Origin: Polynucleobacter sp. JS-Polo-80-F4
GTDB lineage: Bacteria > Pseudomonadota > Gammaproteobacteria > Burkholderiales > Burkholderiaceae
Assembly: GCF_018881965.1 (NCBI RefSeq)
Contig: NZ_JACVPI010000001.1
Span: 1,370,018-1,434,017 of the forward strand
Length of the DNA: 64,000 nucleotides
Direction of reading: 5' to 3'
Part shown: positions 36,639 through 45,988 of the stretch, one piece after another
Layout: every line of letters begins with the position of its first letter
How positions within the stretch are numbered: the first letter of the stretch is position 1
Program-made: the position numbers and the translations under genes
The notes under the pieces: model-generated
What the model was told of the DNA's origin: nothing
The model's input: only the letters and a program-made list of their open reading frames with translations
Databases searched by the model: none

Positions 36639-37523
36639 TTAGCCCATCGCTCCTGCTTTACCAAATAAACCTTGTGGGCGAATTAACAGTACTACTGCCA
36701 TCAAAACAAAAATGGAGAGCTCTGCTAAGTCAGGGAAGAAGAGGGAGGTCATACTGTAGACAATGCCTACCAATAAACCGGCAACGACTGCGCCTACTGG
36801 TGAACCCATACCGCCAACTACAGTCACCACAAAAGACTCTGCCAAAATGGGGATGCCCATTTCTGGGTTTACTGAGCGTGTTGGTGAGGCTAGGATTCCA
36901 GACAAGCCCGCAATTGCACAGCCCAATCCAAATACTAATAGCCAAACCTTGGCGATATCAACGCCAAGGACTTTGACGATTTCTTGATCGGCAGCACCGG
37001 CCTTGATGATGAGGCCGTAGCGCGTCTTCTGAATGAAGAACCAGACGCCCAAAATAATCACGGCGGTAGCGGCAATTAAGAAGAGGCGGTATTTAGGAAA
37101 ATAGCCAATGCCTACGTTCATGGTTCCGCCAAGACCTTCTGGAGTAACTGAAGGCAGACCTTCAATGCCAAAAGTAACGCGCATGACTTCGATCAAAACA
37201 TAAGAGAGACCAAAGGTCAGTAGCAGAGGGTAATCAAGGCCACGCCCATACAAAGGCCGTACCAAGAAGCGTTCAGTGACAAGACCTATGCCACCAGTGA
37301 GCAATGGCGTCAGCACCAAGCTAAACCAAAAGCTTCCAGTGACACCCAAAAAATACACGCCTAAAAATGCGCCCACCATAAAGAAGGCGCCATGGGCGAA
37401 GTTCACCACATTGAGCATGCCAAAAATAAGGCATAAGCCCAGGGCTAAAAGTGCATAAATACTGCCTAAGGCGATGCCTGTAAGCAGCTGCATGCAAAGA
37501 AGTTCAAATGAAAGACCGGTCAT
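36639..37523 (-). CDS. livH: Branched-chain amino acid-type ABC transporter permease LivH
   Basis: A 294-residue permease with LALGLCLIFGMLNVVNFAHG near the N-terminus and AASRAGAADQE-type loop here as IKAGAADQEIVKVLGVD, then ILAESFVVTVVGGMGS. These are LivH features. It is separated from livK by a hairpin terminator, so livHMGF is probably read at a lower level than livK. Confidence 0.91.
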   Translation of the reverse strand: MTGLSFELLCMQLLTGIALGSIYALLALGLCLIFGMLNVVNFAHGAFFMVGAFLGVYFLGVTGSFWFSLVLTPLLTGGIGLVTERFLVRPLYGRGLDYPLLLTFGLSYVLIEVMRVTFGIEGLPSVTPEGLGGTMNVGIGYFPKYRLFLIAATAVIILGVWFFIQKTRYGLIIKAGAADQEIVKVLGVDIAKVWLLVFGLGCAIAGLSGILASPTRSVNPEMGIPILAESFVVTVVGGMGSPVGAVVAGLLVGIVYSMTSLFFPDLAELSIFVLMAVVLLIRPQGLFGKAGAMG

Positions 37524-37534
37524 AAATGTACTCA

Positions 37535-37570
37535 GAAAAAACTCCCCTCAACCATATGGTGTTGGGGAGT
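37535..37570 (-). terminator. Intrinsic terminator/attenuator between livK and livH
   Basis: On the minus strand a hairpin with arms ACTCCCC / GGGGAGT and inner paired AAC/GTT plus CCATATGG is followed directly by a run of six T. It lies about 40 bases after livK and 12 or more bases before livH. Its position inside a transport operon is that of a partial terminator that lets the binding protein be made in excess over the membrane components. Confidence 0.78.
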
Positions 37571-37610
37571 GAATCAGGGTGAATGAGATATCCACCCTGA
37601 AATTTTTGGA

Positions 37611-38846
37611 TTAGGCTTTATGGCCTAGCTCTGCGCAAGAGCGCATGTTTTTCTCAGTAGTAGGTTCAATCGTCAAAATATTGAAGACGTCATACTTGTC
37701 TTTCATATTCTTAGACTTAGACTCTACGATGATGACGGTTTGCACGGCCTGATGGTCGCACTTACGATAGTACTCAGGTCCTTTGTACCAGTCGTACTTC
37801 ATATTCTCCATGGCTGCAACCACTTTTAGGGTGTCAGTAGATTTTGCAATCTTCACCCCAGCCAAGACGCTCTTCACACCAGCGTAGCCTAGTGCGCCGT
37901 AGTCAGATGGCACGGAGCCGTTATACATTTTGCGGAAAGCATCGTTAAATGTTTTGGCGGTTGGGATGCGATCTTCTAGACCCCAGTAATAAGAAGTGCC
38001 ACCAATGATGCCTTCAAAGGCCTCTGGTCCACCAGCAAGACGTGATGTGTAGAGAAGCACTGGCGTAACAATCTTCATGCTAGATTTAAGGCCAAAGTCG
38101 GTACATTGTTTTGCTGCATTGACTAAGTCGCGACCAAAGTTACAGAGAACCAAAATATCTGGATTCAAAGCTTTGATGCGTGGCAAGAAAGCGGAGTAAT
38201 CAGATGCGCCCAATGGATGACGGATGTCGGCCAAGGTAGTGGCACCCATTTCCTTGCCTGCACGCTCAAAAGCGCGAACCATTTCGTGGCCGTAAGCATA
38301 GTCAGCCGTGAGGAAAACAATTTTTTTACCAAAGCGAGGAATGGAGTAGCGCGCTACGGCACCAGCAGTCATAGTTGGGTTAAGCGCTTCGTGGAATGTA
38401 TAAACACTCCAATCTTTTGCTTCGTTAATTGCATCAGATTGACTGATGGAGTTAAACAAAACTTTACGCTCTTTACATACGGCGTTAATTGAGAGTTGAG
38501 TTGCTGCAGAAAGTGAGCCAACTACAAAGTTGACTTTATCTTTTTCAATTAACTCTAAAGTGCGAGTAGCTGCTTCACCAGGGTTTAGTTTGTCATCACG
38601 CACCAAGAGTTCTGCTTTGCGACCATTAAATCCACCGGCATCGTTAAATTCTTTGATGGCTAATTCAGCTGCCTTTACTTGGTCCTGCGCCTCAGCAGAG
38701 AATGGACCTGTCAATGGGGTTGGAAAGCCAATCTTAATAGTGTCGGCTTGAGCGTTTGCAACATTTAGCCAAAGTGGTGTGCTTGCAGCTGCAGCTCCAC
38801 CAATCAACATCTGTCGTCTTGTTTGATTCGTTACTTTTTGTTTCAT
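37611..38846 (-). CDS. livK: Branched-chain amino acid-type ABC transporter substrate-binding protein
   Basis: A 411-residue periplasmic binding protein of the type I (leucine/amide-binding) fold with IKIGFPTPLTGPFS and LVRDDKLNPGEAATRTLELIEKDKV. The leader contains a twin-arginine-like TRRQMLIGG followed by an Ala-rich region ending ANA, so Tat export is possible. I use ATG 38846 because GGAGGAG lies about 6 bases ahead; an in-frame ATG at 38861 lacks one. It follows the FAD monooxygenase gene by about 75 bases on the same strand. Confidence 0.9.
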   Translation of the reverse strand: MKQKVTNQTRRQMLIGGAAAASTPLWLNVANAQADTIKIGFPTPLTGPFSAEAQDQVKAAELAIKEFNDAGGFNGRKAELLVRDDKLNPGEAATRTLELIEKDKVNFVVGSLSAATQLSINAVCKERKVLFNSISQSDAINEAKDWSVYTFHEALNPTMTAGAVARYSIPRFGKKIVFLTADYAYGHEMVRAFERAGKEMGATTLADIRHPLGASDYSAFLPRIKALNPDILVLCNFGRDLVNAAKQCTDFGLKSSMKIVTPVLLYTSRLAGGPEAFEGIIGGTSYYWGLEDRIPTAKTFNDAFRKMYNGSVPSDYGALGYAGVKSVLAGVKIAKSTDTLKVVAAMENMKYDWYKGPEYYRKCDHQAVQTVIIVESKSKNMKDKYDVFNILTIEPTTEKNMRSCAELGHKA

Positions 38847-38920
38847 GGTTGTCTCCTCCATATAAAACTTAGTTAAATAAGCATACTTTTTGTTTTTTAA
38901 ATCTTAACTGAATGCGCCTT

Positions 38921-40162
38921 TTAATGTGCAGATTCAGGCACTGCTTTCCCTTGAGCTAATAGATCGCTGATATCAATCGCGGTTTCCGCCATGACAGTAT
39001 CGGCGTTTCTTTTGAGCTTCTCGTTATCCCTATCGCCCTTGCTACCCTGGGCTTGCATATAGCGCCCCAAATATTGGGCCCTGGCAACTACTTGCTGACC
39101 TAATTTGAGTCGTTCCTCTCCATACGCATTGAGTGCATCTGGAGTAGCGCCGAGTGCAGCAATATGCTTTGCAATTGCAATAGCTTCATCACCAGCCTTA
39201 GTAACGCCCATCCCAACATGCGGCCTACCAACAAAGGCCGCATCACCCATTAACGCAATCCTGCCAAAGACAATCTGTTCGGAGCGAACGTCATAAATAG
39301 CCTGTAAAAATGGCATGGCTGTTTTTTCAAGAATCTCAGCATACTGAGGCGCCAAAATTTCTCGCGCTACTTTGCGCATGTGGGCAATATGCTTCCAGGA
39401 GACTTTCAGAGGTGGAATGCCGGTAGGGTAGTAATGTCCGTTGTCATCAGTTAAAAGGCTGACCAAATCTTCATGCTCTGACGCTGGTCGATACCAAACA
39501 AAGTTATAGCGACGCTTACCAGGGCGCGTGTCATTACCCGAACCCGCCACTGGGTAGCCGAGCATTTGCTCACCATTGGGCAGGCAAAAACCAAAGCGAT
39601 TAAATAGGGTATCAAGTGTGTAGTTTGATAAGCAGGCCTCATCACATACGCCGCGCCAAGCTATATAGCCAGCGTATTCAGGCTGAATCTGTGGCGCAAC
39701 TTGCGCTCGCACTGCAGAGCGAATGCCATCAGATGCAATCAGTAATTCAGCATCGTATTGGCTACCATCTTCACAAATCACCTGCACAGCGTCCGCATCT
39801 TGTGCAACCGACTTTACTGTCTTGCCTTGAAGATAGCGCTCACTCGGAAAGCTTTCCTTCAGCATCTGATACAGGCGACTCCAGGAGGTAAGTACTTGCG
39901 GTAACTCCATCTCACCCAGACTTTGCCCATCAGCGCCTAAAGTAATGCGCTTGGTAACGGGAACGCCCAATGTTTCATCAACGGTGACTCCGGCGGCTTT
40001 TAGCGCTTGGGCTAGAGCATCATGGGTCACAATGCCAGCGCCGCGTCCATCCAGAGATCCAACTGTCTTTTCTAGTAGGGTGACGTCATTGCCTTGGCGC
40101 AGCAAGATATTCGCTGCGAACAAGCCGCCAAGAGAGCCGCCAATGACTAGAATTTTTGCCAT
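38921..40162 (-). CDS. FAD-dependent monooxygenase, 2,6-dihydroxypyridine hydroxylase-like
   Basis: The 413-residue flavoprotein has the FAD-binding GGSLGGLFAANIL (residues 8-20), ASDGIRSAVR in the DG motif region and the second FAD motif GRIALMGDAAFVGRPH. The middle part (RRYNFVWYRP, LLTDDNG, IPPLKVS) resembles DHPH-type aromatic hydroxylases acting on dihydroxypyridines more than urate or salicylate hydroxylases. It lies between VOC and livK genes and may hydroxylate the product of the molybdenum hydroxylase encoded across the TetR gene. The pathway assignment is inference. Confidence 0.82.
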   Translation of the reverse strand: MAKILVIGGSLGGLFAANILLRQGNDVTLLEKTVGSLDGRGAGIVTHDALAQALKAAGVTVDETLGVPVTKRITLGADGQSLGEMELPQVLTSWSRLYQMLKESFPSERYLQGKTVKSVAQDADAVQVICEDGSQYDAELLIASDGIRSAVRAQVAPQIQPEYAGYIAWRGVCDEACLSNYTLDTLFNRFGFCLPNGEQMLGYPVAGSGNDTRPGKRRYNFVWYRPASEHEDLVSLLTDDNGHYYPTGIPPLKVSWKHIAHMRKVAREILAPQYAEILEKTAMPFLQAIYDVRSEQIVFGRIALMGDAAFVGRPHVGMGVTKAGDEAIAIAKHIAALGATPDALNAYGEERLKLGQQVVARAQYLGRYMQAQGSKGDRDNEKLKRNADTVMAETAIDISDLLAQGKAVPESAH

Positions 40163-40171
40163 GAATGAGGC

Positions 40172-40630
40172 CTATGCTGCTTTCGCATCTAGGGCAGTTT
40201 TTTCGGATGCTGGATAGTTCAATTCAATGACAATGCCATTGGGATCATCCAAAAATATTTGATGGAGCCCTATTACTGGCACGGTTCGCTCGCGATAGGA
40301 AATCTTTAATTCTTTAAGCAAGTTAATCTTCTCTTCTAAGCCGGTTGCAAAAAAAGCAATGTGATCAACCGCGCCAGATCCGTATAGGGAGCTAGGATCG
40401 CGCTCCCCTAAATATTTTTTTAGTCCGTTTGGATCATTCTTATCAATAGCAATCAGGTGTAAGACTGCATTTGCCCAGCTACTCTCATCACCGTTGTAAA
40501 GCCAAACGCCTGGAAACGGAAACTCTGGTCTTGGGCCGACCGTTAGACCTAATAACTTGCTATAGAAGTCAGTAGTTTTTTCGATCTCGAGACTGCGAAT
40601 AGAAAAGTGATTCAGGCTTAAATTAGACAT
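40172..40630 (-). CDS. VOC superfamily protein (glyoxalase/dioxygenase fold)
   Basis: A 152-residue vicinal-oxygen-chelate protein: LNHFSIRSLEIEKTTDFYSKLLGL at the N-terminus and DHIAFFATG and IFLDDPNGIVIELNY in the second half. Possible metal ligands are His8, His of VDHIAF and Glu of VIELN, a 2-His-1-Glu set usual for extradiol dioxygenases and isomerases of this fold. Its placement beside an aromatic-ring hydroxylase is compatible with ring-cleavage or isomerisation, but the family is too diverse for a firm reaction. Confidence 0.82.
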   Translation of the reverse strand: MSNLSLNHFSIRSLEIEKTTDFYSKLLGLTVGPRPEFPFPGVWLYNGDESSWANAVLHLIAIDKNDPNGLKKYLGERDPSSLYGSGAVDHIAFFATGLEEKINLLKELKISYRERTVPVIGLHQIFLDDPNGIVIELNYPASEKTALDAKAA

Positions 40631-40644
40631 GGTGACCTTTTAGA

Positions 40645-41337
40645 TTAGGCAAATAGGGATTTAGCGGAATGAAGGTAAGACTGCACACGATCGCGAATGA
40701 TTTCTTGTTCTGTATTGGGGCTCTCAGCGGCATAGATAGCTTGCCCATAGATCCAGCGCCTCATGCCGATATAGAAGACGCCGCCATGCAGGCCCATAAG
40801 AAATTCAAGTTCACGCTGGGTAGGCTTTGATGTATCAGGCCTGCCACAATACTTACGAGTTTCGCGAATGAGTCTTGGTAATAAGCGAGTACGTAAGAGT
40901 TCAAAGAAACGATCGCTAATGGAATGATCACTTAAACCAGAGAAAATCAAGATACGCACAAAGTCATAAGTGAGGACTGTGTTGGAATAATCCAAATAGA
41001 AAGCATTAAATTTTTCCTCTGGAGTGAGGGACTCATCGTCTAGTAACTCTTCCCACTCTGGCTTCCATCTGGATTCAAAGACTTCTTTGTAAACCTCTTG
41101 AATCAGCGCATCTTTGGTTGGGAAGTAGTGATAGAGCAGGGTATGGGTGATACCTAATTCTTTGGACAAATTCCTTAATTGACCATCGATGCCATTTCTG
41201 GCAAAAAACTGAATAGCGCTATCCAATATTTGGCGTTTACGCTCGGCGGTTCCCATTCTTTTTCGGATAGGCGCCATTGAGCCTTCTGAAATTTCAGCAG
41301 TATTTGGGCTGGTAACGCTATCTTCAGTAAAACGCAT
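40645..41337 (-). CDS. TetR/AcrR family transcriptional regulator
   Basis: The N-terminal part (KRKRQILDSAIQFFARNGIDG region, then ITHTLLYHYFPTKDALIQEVY) is a TetR helix-turn-helix; the C-terminal ligand domain is unrecognised. The 230-residue protein lies at the divide between two gene runs: VOC, FAD monooxygenase and liv genes to the left, and coxG-molybdenum hydroxylase genes to the right. It should control one or both from the 112-base divergent region, where a palindrome is visible at 41395-41407. Confidence 0.88.
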   Translation of the reverse strand: MRFTEDSVTSPNTAEISEGSMAPIRKRMGTAERKRQILDSAIQFFARNGIDGQLRNLSKELGITHTLLYHYFPTKDALIQEVYKEVFESRWKPEWEELLDDESLTPEEKFNAFYLDYSNTVLTYDFVRILIFSGLSDHSISDRFFELLRTRLLPRLIRETRKYCGRPDTSKPTQRELEFLMGLHGGVFYIGMRRWIYGQAIYAAESPNTEQEIIRDRVQSYLHSAKSLFA

Positions 41338-41394
41338 GGTTTCTCAGGGTTTATCCGAATTTGGACTTATTGACCAAAAGTTAAATAATGGTAC

Positions 41395-41407
41395 ATTGTT
41401 GAACAAT
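41395..41407. promoter_or_regulatory. Candidate TetR operator in the divergent intergenic region
   Basis: ATTGTT-G-AACAAT is a perfect 13-base palindrome located between the TetR start (41337) and the coxG start (41450). TAC before it and GTA after it extend the symmetry with a small offset. A TetR-family dimer typically binds a 13-20 base palindrome in exactly this position. No experimental basis; read by eye. Confidence 0.45.
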
Positions 41408-41449
41408 TGGTAGATAAGACTCTATTCGTACAAACCCCAAGGAGATCAA

Positions 41450-41926
41450 ATGGAATTAAATGGCGAGCAACTCATATCGGCTCCAATCCCTGAAGTGTGG
41501 AAGGGTTTGAACGATATTGACGTTCTAGCCAAGTCTATTCCAGGCTGCGAGGAAATTAGCCGCATCTCCCCAGAAGAGATTCATGCCAAGGTGATGTTCA
41601 AGATTGGGCCAGTTAGAGCGCGTTTTGCCGGGAAATTGTTCCTTAGCGATATCGTTCCAGACCAGTCCTGTTCTATGGCCTTTGAGGGATCAGGTGGGGC
41701 GGCAGGGTTTGCCAAAGGCAAGTCACGGGTAGAGCTAAAGCAGGCTGAAGGCGGTACTTTGGTTTCGTACACAACCGAAGCCTCCATTGGCGGCAAATTA
41801 GGTCAAATTGGTGGTCGCTTGATTAGCGCATCGGCAAAAAAGATTGCAGACGACTTTTTTCAGAAGTTTGCAAAGGAATTAGGCGGGGAGACAGAAGCGT
41901 TGGAGTCAGACGCTGGTAGTAAATAA
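41450..41926 (+). CDS. CoxG-like SRPBCC family protein
   Basis: The 158-residue protein matches the carbon monoxide dehydrogenase subunit G family (MELNGEQLISAPIPEVWKGLNDIDVLAKSIPGCE, then a glycine-rich GGRLISASAKKIADDFF C-terminus). CoxG-type proteins attach the CODH-like enzyme to the membrane or aid its assembly. Here the large subunit lacks the CO-specific active-site loop, so this is a molybdenum hydroxylase accessory protein rather than evidence of CO oxidation. AAGGAG lies about 6 bases ahead of the ATG. Confidence 0.88.
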   Translation: MELNGEQLISAPIPEVWKGLNDIDVLAKSIPGCEEISRISPEEIHAKVMFKIGPVRARFAGKLFLSDIVPDQSCSMAFEGSGGAAGFAKGKSRVELKQAEGGTLVSYTTEASIGGKLGQIGGRLISASAKKIADDFFQKFAKELGGETEALESDAGSK

Positions 41927-42054
41927 AAGAGCAGTCATTAGGCTCTAAAAATAAGACTCAAAAATAAAACTATAAAAAGCAGTTGCAGTAAATAGGTAGT
42001 GCAAAAAAATAAATAGCTATCAACGCTAAATACATTGGTGGTGGAGGAGACGTA

Positions 42055-42909
42055 ATGAAATCTGCAGCATTTGATTATGTAAAGCCTAAGGCATTACAAG
42101 AGGCCCTGTCTTTGCTTGAGCAGGGTGGCGATGATGCCCGCTTAATTGCAGGCGGACAGACTCTATTGGCTACATTGAATATGCGCTTGTCTGAACCTAG
42201 CGTATTAATTGACATCACTGATATAGCTGAGCTCAAAGGTATTTCTATTGTTGGTGACAACCTGCGTATCGGTGCGTTAGTAACGCATACCGAAATTGAA
42301 GATTCAGAATTAGTGGCAAAACATGCACCACTTTTAAAAGCAGCAGCTCCACACATTGCGCATCGTGCGATTCGAAATCTGGGTACATGGGGCGGGTCCT
42401 TGGCTTATGGTGATCCAGCGGCCGAATGGCCCGCTTGCAGCTTGACTTTGCGGGCGACAATGATCATTCATGGTCCTGCAGGCGAGCGCCGAATTTCAGC
42501 TCAAGATTTCTTTATTGATCTGTACACAACTTCATTAGAGCCTGATGAAATTTTGGTCGCTACTGAGATTCCTCTTGCAAGTAAGCAAGAGGTATTCTAT
42601 TTTCATGAGCTTGCCAGACGTCATGGGGATTACGCGGTTGCAGGACTGGCAGCAGTTGCGCAAAAGCAGGGCGATGTTTTAACCCACTGCGCATTCACAT
42701 TCTTTTCTGTTGGCGCTACACCAGTGATGGCAACAAAATCTCAAGAATTAGTGGATGGTCAAAAGTTAACGGATGAAGTCATTGCTAAAGCGGTGGCCGA
42801 AGCTCGCAATGAAATCGAAGCGATTGCGGATATCACCAATAGCGCAGAAGCTAAACAACATTTAATTGGTGTACTACTTGAGCGCGGACTCAAGCAGATG
42901 ATTGCTTAA
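42055..42909 (+). CDS. Molybdenum hydroxylase FAD-binding (medium) subunit
   Basis: A 284-residue subunit of the xanthine dehydrogenase/CoxM family. FAD-binding segments are LIAGGQTLLATLNMRL (about residues 31-46) and RNLGTWGGSLAYGDPAAEWPA. It accepts electrons from the [2Fe-2S] subunit. A strong GGAGGAG lies 6 bases before the ATG. The preceding 128-base gap is AT-rich and shows no terminator or promoter I can support. The order M-S-L is the typical CoxMSL order. Confidence 0.92.
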   Translation: MKSAAFDYVKPKALQEALSLLEQGGDDARLIAGGQTLLATLNMRLSEPSVLIDITDIAELKGISIVGDNLRIGALVTHTEIEDSELVAKHAPLLKAAAPHIAHRAIRNLGTWGGSLAYGDPAAEWPACSLTLRATMIIHGPAGERRISAQDFFIDLYTTSLEPDEILVATEIPLASKQEVFYFHELARRHGDYAVAGLAAVAQKQGDVLTHCAFTFFSVGATPVMATKSQELVDGQKLTDEVIAKAVAEARNEIEAIADITNSAEAKQHLIGVLLERGLKQMIA

Positions 42910-42940
42910 GCTCAATCAATAAAAGAATTCGGAGATCAGG

Positions 42941-43450
42941 ATGAGTTTGAAGAAGAAAATTTCAATGACCGTGAATGGTCGACTTGTAAACGCAGAGATT
43001 GAGCCACGTAGACATCTAGTGGATTTTTTGCGTGAAGATCTTCACCTCAAGGGCCCTCATTTAGGCTGCGAGCAGGGTGCGTGCGGGGCCTGTACCGTCA
43101 AGGTGAATGGGCAAATCATTCGAGGCTGCCTCTTTTTAGCGGTTCAAGCCGATGGTGCTGTAGTTGAAACCGTCGAAGGCCTCACCAAAGACGGCACTTT
43201 AACTGACTTGCAAGAATCATTTATGCGCCATAACGCTATGCAGTGTGGTTTCTGCTCTTCCGGCATGTTGTTGGCTGCAGCAGAGTTGATTGAGAAGCAA
43301 CCCAAAGCTACGCGCGAAGAAGTGCGCGAATGGATCTCTGGTAATTATTGTCGTTGCACTGGTTACCACTCCATTGTGGATGCGATTGTCGACGTATTGG
43401 ATGCTCGCGCTAAGGGTCAAAAAATTAAACCTGTCCTTGCTAACGCCTAA
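42941..43450 (+). CDS. Molybdenum hydroxylase [2Fe-2S] (small) subunit
   Basis: The 169-residue subunit has the two [2Fe-2S] sites of the CoxS/xanthine dehydrogenase family: a plant-type ferredoxin site GCEQGACGACTV...GC and a C-terminal site CGFCSSGM...GNYCRCTGYHS. It passes electrons from the Mo centre to FAD. GGAG upstream and 31 bases from the FAD subunit gene; the large subunit follows 20 bases downstream. Confidence 0.93.
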   Translation: MSLKKKISMTVNGRLVNAEIEPRRHLVDFLREDLHLKGPHLGCEQGACGACTVKVNGQIIRGCLFLAVQADGAVVETVEGLTKDGTLTDLQESFMRHNAMQCGFCSSGMLLAAAELIEKQPKATREEVREWISGNYCRCTGYHSIVDAIVDVLDARAKGQKIKPVLANA

Positions 43451-43470
43451 GGTACTGAGGAAAACGCATT

Positions 43471-45867
43471 ATGAATAAGCCAAGTGATTTAAAGGGAATG
43501 GTGCTTGATCCAGTAACAAACGATCAGCGTTATATCGGCCATAGCGAACCAAGACATGGAGCTCGCCGTCTGCTAGAAGGTCAGGGCACTTATATTGATG
43601 ACATTCATTTGCCACGTATGGCCCATGTGGTTTTCTGGCGCTCTCCTGTAGCGCACATGAAGATTGGAAAAATACATACAGAGCACGCTAGCAAAATGCC
43701 TGGTGTATTAGCGGTTGTAGATGGTGTGCAAATGGCAACAATTTGTAAGCCATGGGTTGCAACCTTAGGTCACCTAGCTGGCATGAAGTCAGCGCCTCAG
43801 CATGCATTAGCAATTGATCGTGCATGTTGGCAGGGTGAGCCAGTGGTGGCGGTGGTTGCTGAAACTAGAGCGCAAGCGGAAGATGCCTTGCAGCATGTTG
43901 ATGTTGAGTGGGAAGAATTGCCAGCCGTGGTTTCCATGGAAACTGCACTGGATGCAGATACCCCTGTAATTCACCCCGAACTTGGCGACAATTTATGCTT
44001 TACTCGCACCTTAGACGTCGGTAATGTAGATGAAGTATTTGCAACAGCAGATGTAGTTGCTGAAGCTACTTTTGGATTTGGGCGCCATACCGGGGTAACG
44101 CTTGAGCCACGCTGTCAAATTGCAGATTACAACCCAGGCGATCGTCGCTTGACGGTATATCACTCACAACAAGCGCCACACATGATGCAAGATTTATATT
44201 GCCGTCAGTTTGGGCTTTCAGAATCTGATGTGCATGTGATTTGTAAAGATGTAGGCGGCTCTTTTGGTATCAAAGTTCACGCGTATCCAGATGACTTTGC
44301 AACTGTGGGTCTGGCAATGATGCTTGAGCGCCCTGTAAAGTTTGTTGCAGATCGCCTGGAATCATTTACGAGCGATATTCATGCACGTGAGCACCGCATT
44401 AAAGGCCGTATTGCTGCCAATAAGGCAGGAGATATATTGGCCTTTGAGATTGATGACTTAACAGCCATCGGTCCTTACTCCATGTTCCCTAGAACCAGTG
44501 CTATTGAAGGCAACCAGGTTGTCAACTTGGTGGGTGGTCCATACAAACATCAGAACTATCGCGCTCAATTGAATGTGGTCTTCCAGAATAAAACGCCAAC
44601 TTGTCAGTATCGTGGGGTAGGTCATCCTATTGCCTGCGCGGTTACTGAAGGCTTGGTCGACTTGGCTGCGCAAAAATTACAGATGGATCCACTTGAGTTC
44701 CGTAAACGTAACGTGATTCCAGATGATGCTTATCCATGCTCCGGAATCTCTGGTATTAAGTTAGAAGTTCTTTCTCATGAGCAATGCTTGCAAACCATCG
44801 AGAAAATGATGGACTATCCAGCATTGCGCAAAGAGCAGGCTGAGTTACGTAAGAAGGGTATTTATCGCGGCATTGGATTTGCAACTCTGATTGAATTAAC
44901 CAATCCAAGCCCTGCCTTCTATGGAGTAGGTGGTGCTCGCATTGCTTCTCAGGATGGCGCTACAGTGCGTATGGATCCAAGTGGTGTGATCTCTGTATTA
45001 ATTGGCGTAGGAGAGCAGGGTCAGGGTACTGAAGGTATTTATACCCAGATTGCAGCGGATGCGGTTGGTGTTCCAATTGATCAAGTTCGCATTGTTACCG
45101 GCGACACTGATGTCACTCCTTATGGTGGCGGTACTTGGGCATCGCGTGGCGCTGGCGTAGGTGGCGAGGCTGTTCTACTGGCTTCCCAAGCCCTGCAAGA
45201 AAACATTATTAAGCTTGCTGGCGCTATTTTGAATCGACCTGTTACAGAGCTCACTGCACGTCGTGGCTATATCTTGGATAAGGCTACCGGTGAACAGTTG
45301 ATGCCGTTTAGTGAAGTGGGAAGAGTAGGTTATTTCCGTACCGATACTTTGCCAGCTGGTTTCTCTGCTGATCTGATGGTGACACGTCACTATACACAAA
45401 AAGAATATCCCTTCATCTTTACGAATGGCGTACAAGCTTCTTATGTTGAGGTTGACCCAGATACAGGCTTCGTCAAGTTACTCAAGCATTGGGCTGTAGA
45501 AGACTGTGGGCGTGTCATTAATCCTATGTTGGTAAATGAACAAGTGCGCGGCGCAATTGTTCAGGGTATTGGTGGCGTTCTATTCGAAGAGTGTCTCTAT
45601 GATGAAAGTGGTTTGCTGCGCAATGGCAGTATGGCTGACTATCTAGTGCCTATGGCTAATGAGATGCCCGATATTGAAGTGGCTCACGTAGAGACTCCAA
45701 CTCAATCCTCAAAATTGGGGGCCAAAGGAGCGGGGGAAGCTGGCACTGCAGGCGCGCCAGGCGCTGTTCAAAATGCAATCAACGATGCCTTAGCGCCATT
45801 TAACGCAACCGTCTTTGACCAGCCTATTACCTGCGAAAAGATCCTGCGGGCACTAAAGAAAATCTAA
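43471..45867 (+). CDS. Molybdenum hydroxylase molybdopterin-binding (large) subunit
   Basis: This 798-residue subunit belongs to the xanthine dehydrogenase/CoxL family, with DVGGSFGIKVHAYPDDF, GVGEQGQGTEG and ASRGAGVGGEAVLLA as cofactor-binding loops. The loop at about residue 380 reads QYRGVG instead of the AYxCSFR found in true CO dehydrogenases, and the catalytic Glu is in KGAGEAG (about Glu756). It should hydroxylate a carbon next to N or an aldehyde using water. Substrate unknown; an N-heterocycle is plausible from the neighbouring DHPH-like monooxygenase. Confidence 0.92.
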   Translation: MNKPSDLKGMVLDPVTNDQRYIGHSEPRHGARRLLEGQGTYIDDIHLPRMAHVVFWRSPVAHMKIGKIHTEHASKMPGVLAVVDGVQMATICKPWVATLGHLAGMKSAPQHALAIDRACWQGEPVVAVVAETRAQAEDALQHVDVEWEELPAVVSMETALDADTPVIHPELGDNLCFTRTLDVGNVDEVFATADVVAEATFGFGRHTGVTLEPRCQIADYNPGDRRLTVYHSQQAPHMMQDLYCRQFGLSESDVHVICKDVGGSFGIKVHAYPDDFATVGLAMMLERPVKFVADRLESFTSDIHAREHRIKGRIAANKAGDILAFEIDDLTAIGPYSMFPRTSAIEGNQVVNLVGGPYKHQNYRAQLNVVFQNKTPTCQYRGVGHPIACAVTEGLVDLAAQKLQMDPLEFRKRNVIPDDAYPCSGISGIKLEVLSHEQCLQTIEKMMDYPALRKEQAELRKKGIYRGIGFATLIELTNPSPAFYGVGGARIASQDGATVRMDPSGVISVLIGVGEQGQGTEGIYTQIAADAVGVPIDQVRIVTGDTDVTPYGGGTWASRGAGVGGEAVLLASQALQENIIKLAGAILNRPVTELTARRGYILDKATGEQLMPFSEVGRVGYFRTDTLPAGFSADLMVTRHYTQKEYPFIFTNGVQASYVEVDPDTGFVKLLKHWAVEDCGRVINPMLVNEQVRGAIVQGIGGVLFEECLYDESGLLRNGSMADYLVPMANEMPDIEVAHVETPTQSSKLGAKGAGEAGTAGAPGAVQNAINDALAPFNATVFDQPITCEKILRALKKI

Positions 45868-45988
45868 TTTCTAGTGGCCTTGACCACCCTGGCGCATGAC
45901 CTGCTGGGGTGGGTTAACACATCCTGTAACATCAAGTTTTGGGCAAAGCATTTGAAGAGCCCCTGGTTAACTTGATACGGTAAAAGAT

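Noticed and set aside
38921..40162. HpxO-type urate hydroxylase
   Set aside because: The middle and C-terminal parts resemble DHPH-type hydroxylases more closely, and no HIU hydrolase or OHCU decarboxylase gene is nearby.
43471..45867. Reading the CoxMSL-like genes as carbon monoxide dehydrogenase
   Set aside because: The large subunit has QYRGVG where true CO dehydrogenases have the AYxCSFR loop, so only the family and not the CO reaction is supported.
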